Source: Pseudobdellovibrionaceae bacterium
GTDB taxonomy: Bacteria > Bdellovibrionota > Bdellovibrionia > Bdellovibrionales > JAGQZY01
Assembly: GCA_020635085.1 (NCBI GenBank)
Contig: JACKAL010000011.1
Location: 1 to 35,630 of the forward strand
DNA: 35,630 nt
Direction of reading: 5' to 3'
The notes beneath the pieces are model-generated. The model had not been told where the DNA came from and did not search any database. It saw nothing but the letters and a program-made list of their open reading frames with translations. Positions 25,589 through 33,628 of this stretch are shown in pieces. How positions within the stretch are numbered: the first letter of the stretch is position 1; each line of letters opens with the position of its first letter. The position numbers and the translations under genes were made by a program.

Positions 25589-26269
25589 ATGAGAAACTTA
25601 CTTTTACTATTATTATCTACCACATTATTTTTTAATGTGGCTTGTTCAAAAAAGGGCTCTAGCTCCACAGCAGCAACAGCTCCTGTGACTACACCAACCA
25701 CAACAGTACCACCAACCACGGTGCTTCCAAGTGGTTACATCATAATACCTAATCTACCTGTAGCAACATATGGTAGTTTTTATTATGGCCAAGTTAATAT
25801 GACCAATCTTGCTGTGTATAGCTATTTTTTAAAATCGGCCTTTGGCTATCAAGCATACAATAATGGCGGATACTATGGCTCCAATACTGGTTATGGCTAT
25901 AACTATAACTATTCTTGCGATATCAATATTTATCGTTGGATTTTTGGTGGCAATGTCGCCGACTGTGGCTCTTCACAAAGTCAATTTGACCAATACCTTA
26001 ATACTCTCACATACCAAACCGCCATCGTACAATTCGCGTTTCGTAATGACGGAACTGTACAAGGACTATGGCTCGCTGGCGGCACTGTGGACTTACAAGG
26101 TAACTTTTATGCCTATGAACAAATTCCTTTTCAAGGCAGACTCACAATGACTGCAGATGGCCACTATCAGATCACAGCAGGACCACTGGTCTTTGTAACC
26201 ACAGCTTTAGCAAGTAACTTTGATGTTTACTTCAATAATTTACCATTTGGTAATGTAACCATTCGTTAA
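25589..26269 (+). CDS. Lipoprotein with Thr/Pro linker and Tyr/Gly/Asn-rich domain
   Basis: 226 residues. The signal peptide ends in the lipobox NVAC (Cys19). It is followed by a low-complexity Thr/Pro/Ser linker (SSSTAATAPVTTPTTTVPP) and then a Tyr/Gly/Asn-rich segment (NNGGYYGSNTGYGYNYNYSC). The C-terminal 100 residues are predicted beta-strand (IVQFAFRNDGTVQGLWLAGG). The linker suggests a tether that holds the C-terminal domain away from the membrane. It resembles no family I can name. A very strong Shine-Dalgarno and a strong terminator (26304) indicate a well-expressed single gene. Confidence 0.82.
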   Translation: MRNLLLLLLSTTLFFNVACSKKGSSSTAATAPVTTPTTTVPPTTVLPSGYIIIPNLPVATYGSFYYGQVNMTNLAVYSYFLKSAFGYQAYNNGGYYGSNTGYGYNYNYSCDINIYRWIFGGNVADCGSSQSQFDQYLNTLTYQTAIVQFAFRNDGTVQGLWLAGGTVDLQGNFYAYEQIPFQGRLTMTADGHYQITAGPLVFVTTALASNFDVYFNNLPFGNVTIR

Positions 26270-26303
26270 TTTATATTTGAACCCAACCCACTCCTTTCTT
26301 TTT

Positions 26304-26335
26304 GCCTCGCCAGAAATGGCGAGGCTTTTTTATTT
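26304..26335 (+). terminator. Intrinsic terminator of the lipoprotein gene
   Basis: GCCTCGCC (26304-26311) and GGCGAGGC (26318-26325) form an 8-bp stem with a six-base loop, followed by TTTTTTATTTT. It lies 35 bases after the stop codon. Confidence 0.92.
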
Positions 26336-26356
26336 TGAGGTGCACAGACATGTCGT

Positions 26357-26405
26357 TGCATATGCAAATTCTTTTAGCACTTTTTTAAAAAGTACTGCAT
26401 TTGCA
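26357..26405. promoter_or_regulatory. Palindromic array upstream of the HU gene
   Basis: TGCATATGCA (26357-26366) and TGCATTTGCA (26396-26405) are two near-identical 10-bp palindromic sites, 39 bases apart. Between them lies the perfect dyad ACTTTTT-T-AAAAAGT (26379-26393). The AT-rich stretch after it (26410-26450) probably carries the promoter. This layout fits a regulator-binding or bent-DNA site. Confidence 0.45.
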
Positions 26406-26539
26406 CTACATATTCTTGAAATTATTTTATTTTTTTATTTCACAATAATAGTTTTGCCTTGACCCACGCGAGAGAAATCGTTTCAATCAAGCAAACGAAG
26501 GCAAAGCAACACGTAAAAATCAACGAAAAGGAGTTTACG

Positions 26540-26812
26540 ATGAATAAAGCCGAACTAATCGAAAAAGTAGCCCACGAAACTGAGTGCACTAAAGCTCAAG
26601 CTGAGCGTTTATTAGATGCAACTCTTGAAATCATCCGCAAGTCAGTTAAAAAAGGTGACGAAGTAAAGCTTGTTGGTTTCGGAACTTTTGCTAAAGCAAA
26701 AAGAAAAGCCCGCAAAGGTAGAAACCCACAAACTGGTGCTGAGATTAAAATTCCTGCGACTTGGTATCCTAAATTCCGTCCAGGCGCAGAATTTAAAAAT
26801 CTTGTTCGTTAA
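26540..26812 (+). CDS. HU/IHF family DNA-binding protein
   Basis: 90 residues from ATG at 26540, with AAAAGGAG seven to eight bases upstream. An in-frame extension to 26459 is only leader. It starts NKAELIEKVAHETECTKAQA, contains GFGTFAKAKRKARKGRNPQTG (46-66), and ends FRPGAEFKNLVR. The RNPQTG segment is the tip of the DNA-binding arm, whose proline kinks DNA. Length and motifs are exactly HU-like (hup). It compacts and bends DNA as a dimer. A tight cluster of hairpins downstream (26827-26936) forms its 3' UTR. Confidence 0.95.
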   Translation: MNKAELIEKVAHETECTKAQAERLLDATLEIIRKSVKKGDEVKLVGFGTFAKAKRKARKGRNPQTGAEIKIPATWYPKFRPGAEFKNLVR

Positions 26813-26826
26813 TTGCTAATTATACT

Positions 26827-26880
26827 TGCAGATGCGCTCTAAAGAGCGCCTATCTGCAGAGATCTGAAGAAACACAGATC
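26827..26880 (+). other. Two tandem hairpins in the 3' UTR of the HU gene
   Basis: First hairpin: TGCAGAT + GCGCTC pairs with GAGCGC + ATCTGCA, 13 bp with a two-base bulge and a TAAA loop (26827-26858). Second: GATCTG (26861-26866) pairs with CAGATC (26875-26880). Neither has a T-run. They precede the true terminator, so the HU mRNA would end in three stem-loops. They could stabilise the mRNA or yield a 3'-derived small RNA. Confidence 0.7.
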
Positions 26881-26902
26881 GTTTCCTTGTCACTTAACGC
26901 AG

Positions 26903-26936
26903 AAAAAAGCCAGCCGTGTTGCTGGCTTTTTTTTTG
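26903..26936 (+). terminator. Intrinsic terminator of the HU gene
   Basis: AGCCAGC (26908-26914) and GCTGGCT (26921-26927) form a 7-bp stem, preceded by AAAAA and followed by nine T. The A-run on the other side makes it potentially bidirectional. Confidence 0.93.
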
Positions 26937-26956
26937 TCTTCGTCCTATAAGAAATT

Positions 26957-28426
26957 ATGACTTATTTTGCATCTTCCGGGATCGAATCCTTTGCCAATAA
27001 TTTGTTTGCAACTGTTAATAATGCCATTGCCAGTGTACTTTTTGTGGATGTTCTTTTTTGGCGAGACGGCGTGCAATTTCCCTTGGCCGTTGCATGGCTG
27101 ATCGTTGGTGCCTTATTTTTAACCATTAAAATGCGTTTAGTAAATCTGCGCTTTTTTCGCCATGCCATTTTACTAACCATGGGAAAGTATGACAAAGCCG
27201 AAGATCAAGGCGAGGTCAGCCACTTTAAAGCACTTGCTACAGCGCTCTCTGCCACCGTTGGCTTAGGTAATATTGCAGGGGTAGCGATTGCTGTCTCCTT
27301 AGGGGGACCTGGAGCCACTTTTTGGATGATTATTGCGGGTCTTTTAGGAATGTCTTCCAAGTTTTCAGAATGTACTTTAGCACAAATGTATCGCCAGACG
27401 GAATCCTCGGGACATATCCTCGGTGGCCCCATGCTTTATTTGAACTCCGCATTTAGCGAACGCGGTCTTCCTGCTATTGGTAAAGCCATAGCGATCCTCT
27501 TTGCTATACTTTGCATCTTTGGATCTTACGGCGGTGGTGGATCGTTTCAGGTCAACCAATCTCTCAATGCTATCGCGGAAGTTTTTCCTTTTTTTATCGA
27601 TAATAAGTGGGTTTATGGCATTTTGATGTCTGTGCTTGTCGCCATTGTCATTATTGGTGGACTGCGACGTATTGCAAACGTCACGGATAAAATCGTCCCT
27701 CTCATGTGCGGGTTGTATTTGATCATGTCTTTGTATGTATTGTCTTTAAACATTCACCTCATTCCTTCTGCTCTCTATCAAATTGTAAATGAGGCGTTCT
27801 CTCCTGATGCCCTCTATGGAGGTTTTTTGGGTGCTCTCATCACGGGATTTAAGCGCGCAGCCTTCTCCAATGAAGCCGGAATGGGCTCGGCCGCCATTGC
27901 TCACTCTGCGGCTAAAGTGGAATACCCCGTTCAAGAAGGAATTGTCGCCCTTTTAGAACCCTTTATCGACACAGTTGTTATCTGTACGATGACGGCGCTG
28001 GTGATCATTATTACGGGAGCCTATAATAACCCTGAGTATGCAGCTCTTATCCAAGCCAATAATGGCGCAGCTCTCACCTCGAGAGCACTTGGTCACATCA
28101 ATTCTTTTTTCCCGATCATTCTTTCTTTTATCGTCTTTTTATTTGCCTATTCTACAATCATTTCCTGGTCTTACTACGGCGAGAGGTCTTTTACCTTTAT
28201 TTTTGGCCCGAAATACTCCCTCGTTTACAAAATATCTTTAATCACCGTTATTTTTCTAGGTTCAGTTACCACATCAACCCATATCTTAGAATTCGGAGAT
28301 CTCGTCATCCTCTCCATGGCTTTTCCAAATCTTATCGGTGTTTATTTACTCTCTGGAAAAGTAAGAAAGGCTCTCGACGAGTACACAGGATTTTTAAAAA
28401 GTGGCAAAGTAAAACGAACTTCTTAG
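26957..28426 (+). CDS. Alanine/glycine:cation symporter (AGCS family)
   Basis: 489 residues with about eleven membrane segments. The family signature is ATALSATVGLGNIAGVA (94-110), followed by SLGGPGATFWM (114-124). The second motif GFKRAAFSNEAGMGSAAIA (about 297-315) is also typical of AGCS carriers, as is EGIVALLEPFIDTVVIC. These carriers take up alanine, glycine or related amino acids with Na+ or H+ across the inner membrane. Which substrate is used here cannot be read from the sequence. No strong Shine-Dalgarno precedes the ATG. The next gene starts three bases after the stop, so the two are co-transcribed. Confidence 0.95.
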   Translation: MTYFASSGIESFANNLFATVNNAIASVLFVDVLFWRDGVQFPLAVAWLIVGALFLTIKMRLVNLRFFRHAILLTMGKYDKAEDQGEVSHFKALATALSATVGLGNIAGVAIAVSLGGPGATFWMIIAGLLGMSSKFSECTLAQMYRQTESSGHILGGPMLYLNSAFSERGLPAIGKAIAILFAILCIFGSYGGGGSFQVNQSLNAIAEVFPFFIDNKWVYGILMSVLVAIVIIGGLRRIANVTDKIVPLMCGLYLIMSLYVLSLNIHLIPSALYQIVNEAFSPDALYGGFLGALITGFKRAAFSNEAGMGSAAIAHSAAKVEYPVQEGIVALLEPFIDTVVICTMTALVIIITGAYNNPEYAALIQANNGAALTSRALGHINSFFPIILSFIVFLFAYSTIISWSYYGERSFTFIFGPKYSLVYKISLITVIFLGSVTTSTHILEFGDLVILSMAFPNLIGVYLLSGKVRKALDEYTGFLKSGKVKRTS

Positions 28427-28429
28427 ACT

Positions 28430-29101
28430 ATGATATCACAGTTCTTTCATTTTCTTTTACAAGCTTGGGAATTACTTACTCACTTCCATTTTTACCTCAG
28501 TGATTGGACAGCACAATTAGGTCCATGGATGTATCTTCTTCTTTTTCTTATCATCTTTGCGGAAACAGGCTTAGTGGTAACACCATTTTTACCTGGAGAT
28601 TCCCTCTTATTTGCTATAGGCGCTCTATGTGCTCTACCTACAAGTCACTTGAGTTACGAACTCCTCCTCATTCTTTTAATCATCGCCGCCTTACTGGGGG
28701 ATTCTGTGAATTATTGGATTGGGGAAACTCTTTCTGCTAAACTTTTTAAAAATTTAAACGCAAAGATTCTAAATCCACAACATTTGGCGCGAACTGAAGA
28801 TTTTTATAAAAAATATGGCGGTAAAACCATTATCCTCGCTCGCTTTGTACCAATTGTGCGAACCTACGCCCCATTTGTTGCAGGCCTTAGCCATATGCAC
28901 TACAAACGATTTATGATCTTCAATGCTGTTGGCGGCATAACTTGGGTTGGTTTGTTTCTAACTCTAGGTTATTTTTTTGGTAATATCCCAGCGGTTCAGA
29001 AAAATTTTACGTATTTGATTTTTCTTATTATTCTTATCTCCATTTTACCGATGGGCATTGAATATTGGCGTCACCGCAGAACAAAGAAAAAGATCAAATA
29101 A
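28430..29101 (+). CDS. DedA family membrane protein
   Basis: 223 residues. Family marks are an acidic residue in the first long membrane segment (E45 in FAETGLVV), PGDSLLF (55-61), GDSVNYWIG (90-98), KKYGGKTIILARFVPIVRTY (127-146), and the C-terminal GGITWVGLFLTLGYFFG. DedA/SNARE-associated proteins are inner-membrane transporters; several recycle undecaprenyl phosphate or act as lipid scramblases, and loss affects membrane potential. All conserved charged residues I would look for (E45, D57, R138, R144) are present. A basic C-terminus (RHRRTKKKIK) should face the cytoplasm. Co-transcribed with the AGCS symporter. Confidence 0.93.
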   Translation: MISQFFHFLLQAWELLTHFHFYLSDWTAQLGPWMYLLLFLIIFAETGLVVTPFLPGDSLLFAIGALCALPTSHLSYELLLILLIIAALLGDSVNYWIGETLSAKLFKNLNAKILNPQHLARTEDFYKKYGGKTIILARFVPIVRTYAPFVAGLSHMHYKRFMIFNAVGGITWVGLFLTLGYFFGNIPAVQKNFTYLIFLIILISILPMGIEYWRHRRTKKKIK

Positions 29102-29177
29102 ATATATCATTTATCTGAAAATATCCTGCCATAGGCACCTCTCAATCATCCTGACCGAGCCATGGCTGACTTTGTTT

Positions 29178-29206
29178 AAAAAACCTCCTGGTCACGATGA
29201 CCAGGA
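29178..29206 (-). terminator. Intrinsic terminator of the PLD-like gene
   Basis: On the minus strand TCCTGGTCA and TGACCAGGA (29198-29206 and 29186-29194) form a 9-bp stem with a three-base loop, followed by GG and six T (29178-29183). It lies 23 bases after the stop of the PLD-like gene. Confidence 0.82.
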
Positions 29207-29228
29207 AATAGGAGCTACTGCGATTCTT

Positions 29229-31274
29229 TTATAAAAATAAACCGATAAGATCATGAATACCACTCTGATCGCTCACTTCGAGCATGTGTTCCACCTCTTC
29301 TTTATAAAGAAGTTCTGGTTCATTGCTGGTACCTATAGGTTTATACATAGATCTCTTAATGGCTCGCGCATAATCAGCAAGCTTAGCCATTTTCTGATCG
29401 TCAGGGTACATTTCGGCGTATTTTAACATCTCCGTACATTCTGAATAGAGTGTATCAAAAATCATGAGCTGTGGCTGTCCTTTGGCATCAAGATTTTTGT
29501 AATATGCTTTACGTTGAGCAACTAAATCGTCTTTAGGCGATGGTTGTGTTTTACAAGAGGCGCTGGTTTCTTCTTTCCATTGCAACATATGCTCTTTGTC
29601 GGAATTACCAGAGCGCGGATGGAAATTATGAGACCCGATCATATAGAGACGATAATAAGCTCCCTCGAGCTTCTTGGTTTCTTCGTTCATCTCTTTACGC
29701 ATTTGGCAAAGGAATCCAGCACCCTTAAAGTGAATCATGTGACCACTATCAATATGCTCCATCTGAACAACAAAGCGCTTAGGGTACTTTTGCATTGTTT
29801 TTTCAATCCAACTGCGCATTAGTAAGCGAATTAATTTGGAAGCCCCATCGCTGATAAAAAGGCCATTGGTAATTAAAACCACGCGAACTCCACGAGCAAG
29901 GGCTTTTTCAAGAGCACGTCGTACAGCACCATTAAACTCGGCATAAGCCGTTTCTATATAGATTTCTTTTTGCTCTCGTTCAATGGCACGCAACAATGCC
30001 CACTGCACTTGATCCTTCTTAGGATCCCAACCAGATAAAAGTAATTGGGGTTCACGAAGATTCTTAAGATCGATCCCGGCAACAAATGCTTGTGCAGCCA
30101 CTTTACTCGAAAGTAAGCTTTTATATTTATTGTTTGCTTCTACCTGACGCACAGGACTTTCATTTTTACCTGGTATAAAAGGATCTTGCGTATCATCGCG
30201 CAATTGATCAAATGATGTATTCACTGAAGTAAAAAAGCTCTGACTTTCCTCGCTACTCGTATGATGACGACACAAAAGAACATCTCCATCGTGAAAAGAT
30301 TCTTTGGTAGCTTTAAGATAATGATCCCCAAGATTACGTCCACCAATAAAAGTACAACCCGTGCTTTTATCGGCGCTTTCGACTAAGAAAAGCTTACGAT
30401 GATTCAATCGATTGTAGCGACGAATGTTGTTATACACGTCTTTAAGAGAAATCTTCCCATTTCCTTTATCGTGCAAAAATGAATCGTTGACAGTCTTTGC
30501 AACAATTTTCGCCTTTTCTACATCCAGTTCTGACCATAATGAGTTGTCGACGATATTCGCGTAGCGCGTACTTAATCCTTCAATGGGATCGGAAACAGAA
30601 TCTGCTTGCTTTTCGAAACCAGCAACGCCCACAAAATTAAGCATATCAAAAGACAGACTTTTAATATCTCCCACTAAATCTGAAAAAGAGGATTTGACTC
30701 CCAGTTTATGTAAAACAGGTTGGATAAGCTCATCACTAAGCCGTGATAAAATTGCATCTACACGACCAAGTAATGTGGTCAACGATACGGATTGGCCATT
30801 AGCTACACCAAAGATATTCGGCATCTTTTTCCCTAAAAATGTCGCGTACGCTGAAGTACTATTATGAATATACACCTTTACTCCACAGGTAGCTAAATAA
30901 GCATAAAGTTGCTCCGCTTTTTTGATCTCTTCTGTGCTATCAAAGGCATCCTCTTGATCCACACGATCTCCAGCCTTGCTATCTACCAACAACTCTACAT
31001 TCACTTTGCGTTGAGCCGCACTACAAAGATGAGATGATAGCTCTTTTACTCTCTCGCCGTAATCAAATACAAACGTCGCTACTTTTACCGTAGCCCCTGC
31101 TGGTGCATTATCTAGAAGAAAAAGGCGAGCCTGAAAGGCTTGATCATTATTATCAAAGAATTGCGGATATTTATATTTGTGCACCTGAGTGTCAAAATTT
31201 TTGACATCCGCATGTACAAAAGTAAAAGAAAAAAGAGAAAAAAGAACTCCAAATAGTTTTAAATGGGTCGACAT
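29229..31274 (-). CDS. Secreted phospholipase-D-like protein
   Basis: 681 residues; GGAGG lies four bases before ATG 31274. Signal peptide 1-22 (LFSFTFVHA). Two HxK motifs mark the PLD superfamily. Motif 1 is NHRKLFLVES (H292, K294) with IGGRNLGDHY (310-319). Motif 2 is IHFKGAGFL (H515, K517) with GSHNFHPRSGNSD (547-559). The usual Asp five residues after the Lys is Glu299 in motif 1 and Leu522 in motif 2, so the canonical HKD is degenerate while both HxK pairs and the G-S/G-x-N elements stay. A large insertion (about 140-285) separates the first PLD strands from motif 1. Family enzymes hydrolyse or transfer phosphodiesters; here a secreted phospholipase or nuclease role is inference. Confidence 0.87.
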   Translation of the reverse strand: MSTHLKLFGVLFSLFSFTFVHADVKNFDTQVHKYKYPQFFDNNDQAFQARLFLLDNAPAGATVKVATFVFDYGERVKELSSHLCSAAQRKVNVELLVDSKAGDRVDQEDAFDSTEEIKKAEQLYAYLATCGVKVYIHNSTSAYATFLGKKMPNIFGVANGQSVSLTTLLGRVDAILSRLSDELIQPVLHKLGVKSSFSDLVGDIKSLSFDMLNFVGVAGFEKQADSVSDPIEGLSTRYANIVDNSLWSELDVEKAKIVAKTVNDSFLHDKGNGKISLKDVYNNIRRYNRLNHRKLFLVESADKSTGCTFIGGRNLGDHYLKATKESFHDGDVLLCRHHTSSEESQSFFTSVNTSFDQLRDDTQDPFIPGKNESPVRQVEANNKYKSLLSSKVAAQAFVAGIDLKNLREPQLLLSGWDPKKDQVQWALLRAIEREQKEIYIETAYAEFNGAVRRALEKALARGVRVVLITNGLFISDGASKLIRLLMRSWIEKTMQKYPKRFVVQMEHIDSGHMIHFKGAGFLCQMRKEMNEETKKLEGAYYRLYMIGSHNFHPRSGNSDKEHMLQWKEETSASCKTQPSPKDDLVAQRKAYYKNLDAKGQPQLMIFDTLYSECTEMLKYAEMYPDDQKMAKLADYARAIKRSMYKPIGTSNEPELLYKEEVEHMLEVSDQSGIHDLIGLFL

Positions 31275-31332
31275 CTAGCCTCCATAAATATATGACCTTG
31301 GAAAGTGCAAGGTATATGCCTGGACGCCGGTC

Positions 31333-31373
31333 ATCCGCACCCCTCCATTGACAGAGTGCGGATTTTATTATTT
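31333..31373 (+). terminator. 8-bp hairpin followed by a T-rich run on the plus strand
   Basis: ATCCGCAC (31333-31340) and GTGCGGAT (31356-31363) form a perfect 8-bp stem with a 15-base loop. On the plus strand it is followed by TTTTATTATTT. Both neighbouring genes are on the minus strand, where no T-run follows. It may block antisense transcription or serve as a regulatory fold in the PLD leader. Confidence 0.4.
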
Positions 31374-31384
31374 GCATAAAGCAC

Positions 31385-31401
31385 AGAGGGGCGCGCCCTC
31401 T
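31385..31401 (-). other. GC-rich hairpin just after flgE
   Basis: AGAGGG (31385-31390) pairs with CCCTCT (31396-31401) around GCGCG, 11 bases downstream of the flgE stop. Only GTGCTTTATG follows on the minus strand, so as an intrinsic terminator it is weak. It may still mark the end of the flagellar operon. Confidence 0.4.
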
Positions 31402-31411
31402 AAACTAGCTC

Positions 31412-32701
31412 TTATCGCTTAATATTAATTACATCACTGAGCATCTCATCCGATGTGGTAATCGTCTTAGCATTGGCTTGGAAGTTACGTTGTGTTTTAA
31501 TCATATCCACAAACTCCCCAGCAAGATCCACGGTCGAACGCTCAAGCGCACCCGCTAAGATCTGCCCACGACCACCGTGAGAGGCAAGACCAATCGCGGC
31601 TCCGCCTGATTCGCGTGTTTCTTTGGCTTTGTTATTACCTGTTTTCGCCAGTGCTTCCGGGTTTTCAAAACGCGCTAATGCCACCTGCGAAAGATCCTGT
31701 GCTTGGCCATTACTATAAAGAGCGGTCAATATACCATCATCGCTAAAAGAAATACCGGTAAGAGTTCCACTAGCCGCGCCATCCTGCGACCATGACATTA
31801 AATCTGACACATGTCCAAATTGACGTAAACCTTTAAGGCCGGTTCCACCAGCTGCTATCGCATCACCAAAATTAAACACTACATCCTGATTCGGAATAGC
31901 TCCGGCAAACGAGAAGTTTTTCTGATTGGTTTTCTCTTCTTGTAGTTTTCCCTCTGGTGTAAATGTCATATCACCGCTAGCCACCTCAGCATAGGCCTTT
32001 CCCGGCTCAGAACCTACTACTTCTGATCCTTTCGCTAAAGCCTTCCATGCCCAGGCATTCTCACCTTTTTTAACGAAAGCAAGTGTAATGAGATGTTTTG
32101 TTCCTTGGCTATCATGAATCTCCACACCTGTAGTAAAGTCAGCTGATTTGTAAGGATCTTCTAAATTCACTTCTTTTTCTGGGTTTCCGGGGATTCGAGA
32201 ATCTAAGTTCATGTCCAAGCGAACCAATTTAGTCGGTCGCGCTGGCACAAGCGAACGGGGAAGCTGCACATCAGTGAGCTTTTGCGTGACCTCGCCCACT
32301 TCATTTACTTCAAAACCTTTGAGACGAAAATTATCTGATGTCGTAAAAAATCCATCCTTATCAAAATGGAATTCACCGTTACGAGTGTACGAACGACCCG
32401 TATTGCCGTCTACAATAAAAAAACCCTTACCATTAATGGCTAGATCTGTATCTCGACCTGTATTGTCGATATTTCCTTGAGTTAAAAGAGGAGTGATCGC
32501 AGCCACTTTTGAACCACGTCCTACCTGCATACCACCATATGCACCTTGAATGCTTCGACTCATCATATCCTGAAACTCCGCACGACTAGTTTTAAAACCA
32601 TTGGTCGATGCGTTGGCAATATTATCGGCAGTTACACTGAGCGCCTGACCATTACTGTTCAAACCACTAACCGCTGTATGCATAGAGCTAATTACACCCA
32701 T
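31412..32701 (-). CDS. flgE: Flagellar hook protein FlgE
   Basis: 429 residues, with GGGGG four bases before the ATG. The N-terminus (SSMHTAVSGLNSNGQALSVT followed by ADNIANASTNGFKTSR, about residues 5-40) is the conserved rod/hook-type D0 region. TDLAINGKGFFIV (about 85-97) follows, and the C-terminus ends VDMIKTQRNFQANAKTITTS plus DEMLSDVINIKR, the matching D0 helix. It polymerises into the hook outside the cell, joining rod to filament. It is the last gene of the motE-fliK-flgD-flgE run, so its partners FlgD (cap) and FliK (length) are encoded directly upstream. Length is within the usual FlgE range. Confidence 0.96.
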   Translation of the reverse strand: MGVISSMHTAVSGLNSNGQALSVTADNIANASTNGFKTSRAEFQDMMSRSIQGAYGGMQVGRGSKVAAITPLLTQGNIDNTGRDTDLAINGKGFFIVDGNTGRSYTRNGEFHFDKDGFFTTSDNFRLKGFEVNEVGEVTQKLTDVQLPRSLVPARPTKLVRLDMNLDSRIPGNPEKEVNLEDPYKSADFTTGVEIHDSQGTKHLITLAFVKKGENAWAWKALAKGSEVVGSEPGKAYAEVASGDMTFTPEGKLQEEKTNQKNFSFAGAIPNQDVVFNFGDAIAAGGTGLKGLRQFGHVSDLMSWSQDGAASGTLTGISFSDDGILTALYSNGQAQDLSQVALARFENPEALAKTGNNKAKETRESGGAAIGLASHGGRGQILAGALERSTVDLAGEFVDMIKTQRNFQANAKTITTSDEMLSDVINIKR

Positions 32702-32719
32702 TTATCCCCCTCTTTTCCC

Positions 32720-33619
32720 TTATTTTAATTTACTATTTAAATTTAATTGTGCCAATTCTGCAGCTTGCATCGGTAGCCCTTGAGGAATTGGCGATTTCAT
32801 CGCTTCTACAGCTGATGACTGTGGAACCATACGTCTTAACGATGCCACTGCCATGTCTGAATCATTTTTATTATTTTCTTCTTCAATGATTTTTATATCC
32901 TTAAGTGGAATAGATTGTTTACCGATAGAGACGATAGGGCCGGTTTCGCTAAATTGAACTCCAGTTACACGGCCACCAAATTCACTTTGTGTTGCAACTC
33001 GAGCGCCAGCAGCATCTTTTGCTTCCACGCCAATACGATATGTTCCTTGGGGTTGCACCACTCCAGCATCATCTTTTCCATCCCACTGCACATGATTAGG
33101 TCCTTGATTTAAATTACTCAGTGTAAAACGCTTGACAATTTTTCCTTCGGTATTGGCAACAGCAATGTTCACCTCGCTGGCATTATCTTTTAAGGTGAAT
33201 GATAAATCGTGAGCAGCATCATTTTGCAGACGATTTAATTTACTACTATCACCACGAACCACTTTCCCCATGAGATTGAGAGCTTGAAACTGAGAATCCT
33301 GCCCTTGTTCGTGATGCATTGATTTTAATGTCTCATTAACATTCGACATTTGCTCTAGAGAAGAAAACTGTGCTAACTGAGCCGCCATCTCGTGATTTTT
33401 CATTGGATTTGTAGGATCCTGGTTTTTTACTTGTGCCAACATCAGTTTAAAAAATGCATCTTTATCTAATTGAGCATTTCCTTTTCCTTGAACACGTCGT
33501 CCCGTGGGTTTTCCTGAATTAGCAACCCGATTAGCAATATCACCTACGGACTCTTGAGGCATCTTTGATTTTGACCCTGCTATTTCAGTTGCAGGAGATG
33601 TATTGGTATTTACTTTCAT
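32720..33619 (-). CDS. flgD: Flagellar hook-capping protein FlgD
   Basis: 299 residues; a near-perfect AGGAGGT lies four bases before ATG 33619. The signature is LDKDAFFKLMLAQVKNQDP followed by TNPMKNHEMAAQLAQFSSLE (51-90), which is the conserved N-terminal FlgD segment. The middle (about 115-240) corresponds to the Ig-like and Tudor-like domains (EVNIAVANTEGKIVKRFTL, QPQGTYRIGVEAKD). A Met/Gln/Leu-rich tail (240-299) extends past the usual end; FlgD is normally 220-240 residues. FlgD caps the growing hook and guides FlgE insertion. The stop lies 18 bases from the flgE start. Confidence 0.95.
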   Translation of the reverse strand: MKVNTNTSPATEIAGSKSKMPQESVGDIANRVANSGKPTGRRVQGKGNAQLDKDAFFKLMLAQVKNQDPTNPMKNHEMAAQLAQFSSLEQMSNVNETLKSMHHEQGQDSQFQALNLMGKVVRGDSSKLNRLQNDAAHDLSFTLKDNASEVNIAVANTEGKIVKRFTLSNLNQGPNHVQWDGKDDAGVVQPQGTYRIGVEAKDAAGARVATQSEFGGRVTGVQFSETGPIVSIGKQSIPLKDIKIIEEENNKNDSDMAVASLRRMVPQSSAVEAMKSPIPQGLPMQAAELAQLNLNSKLK

Positions 33620-33628
33620 TGTTACCTC

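Noticed and set aside
26459..26539. Upstream extension of the HU reading frame
   Set aside because: HU proteins are about 90 residues and begin MNK; the strong Shine-Dalgarno lies directly before 26540.
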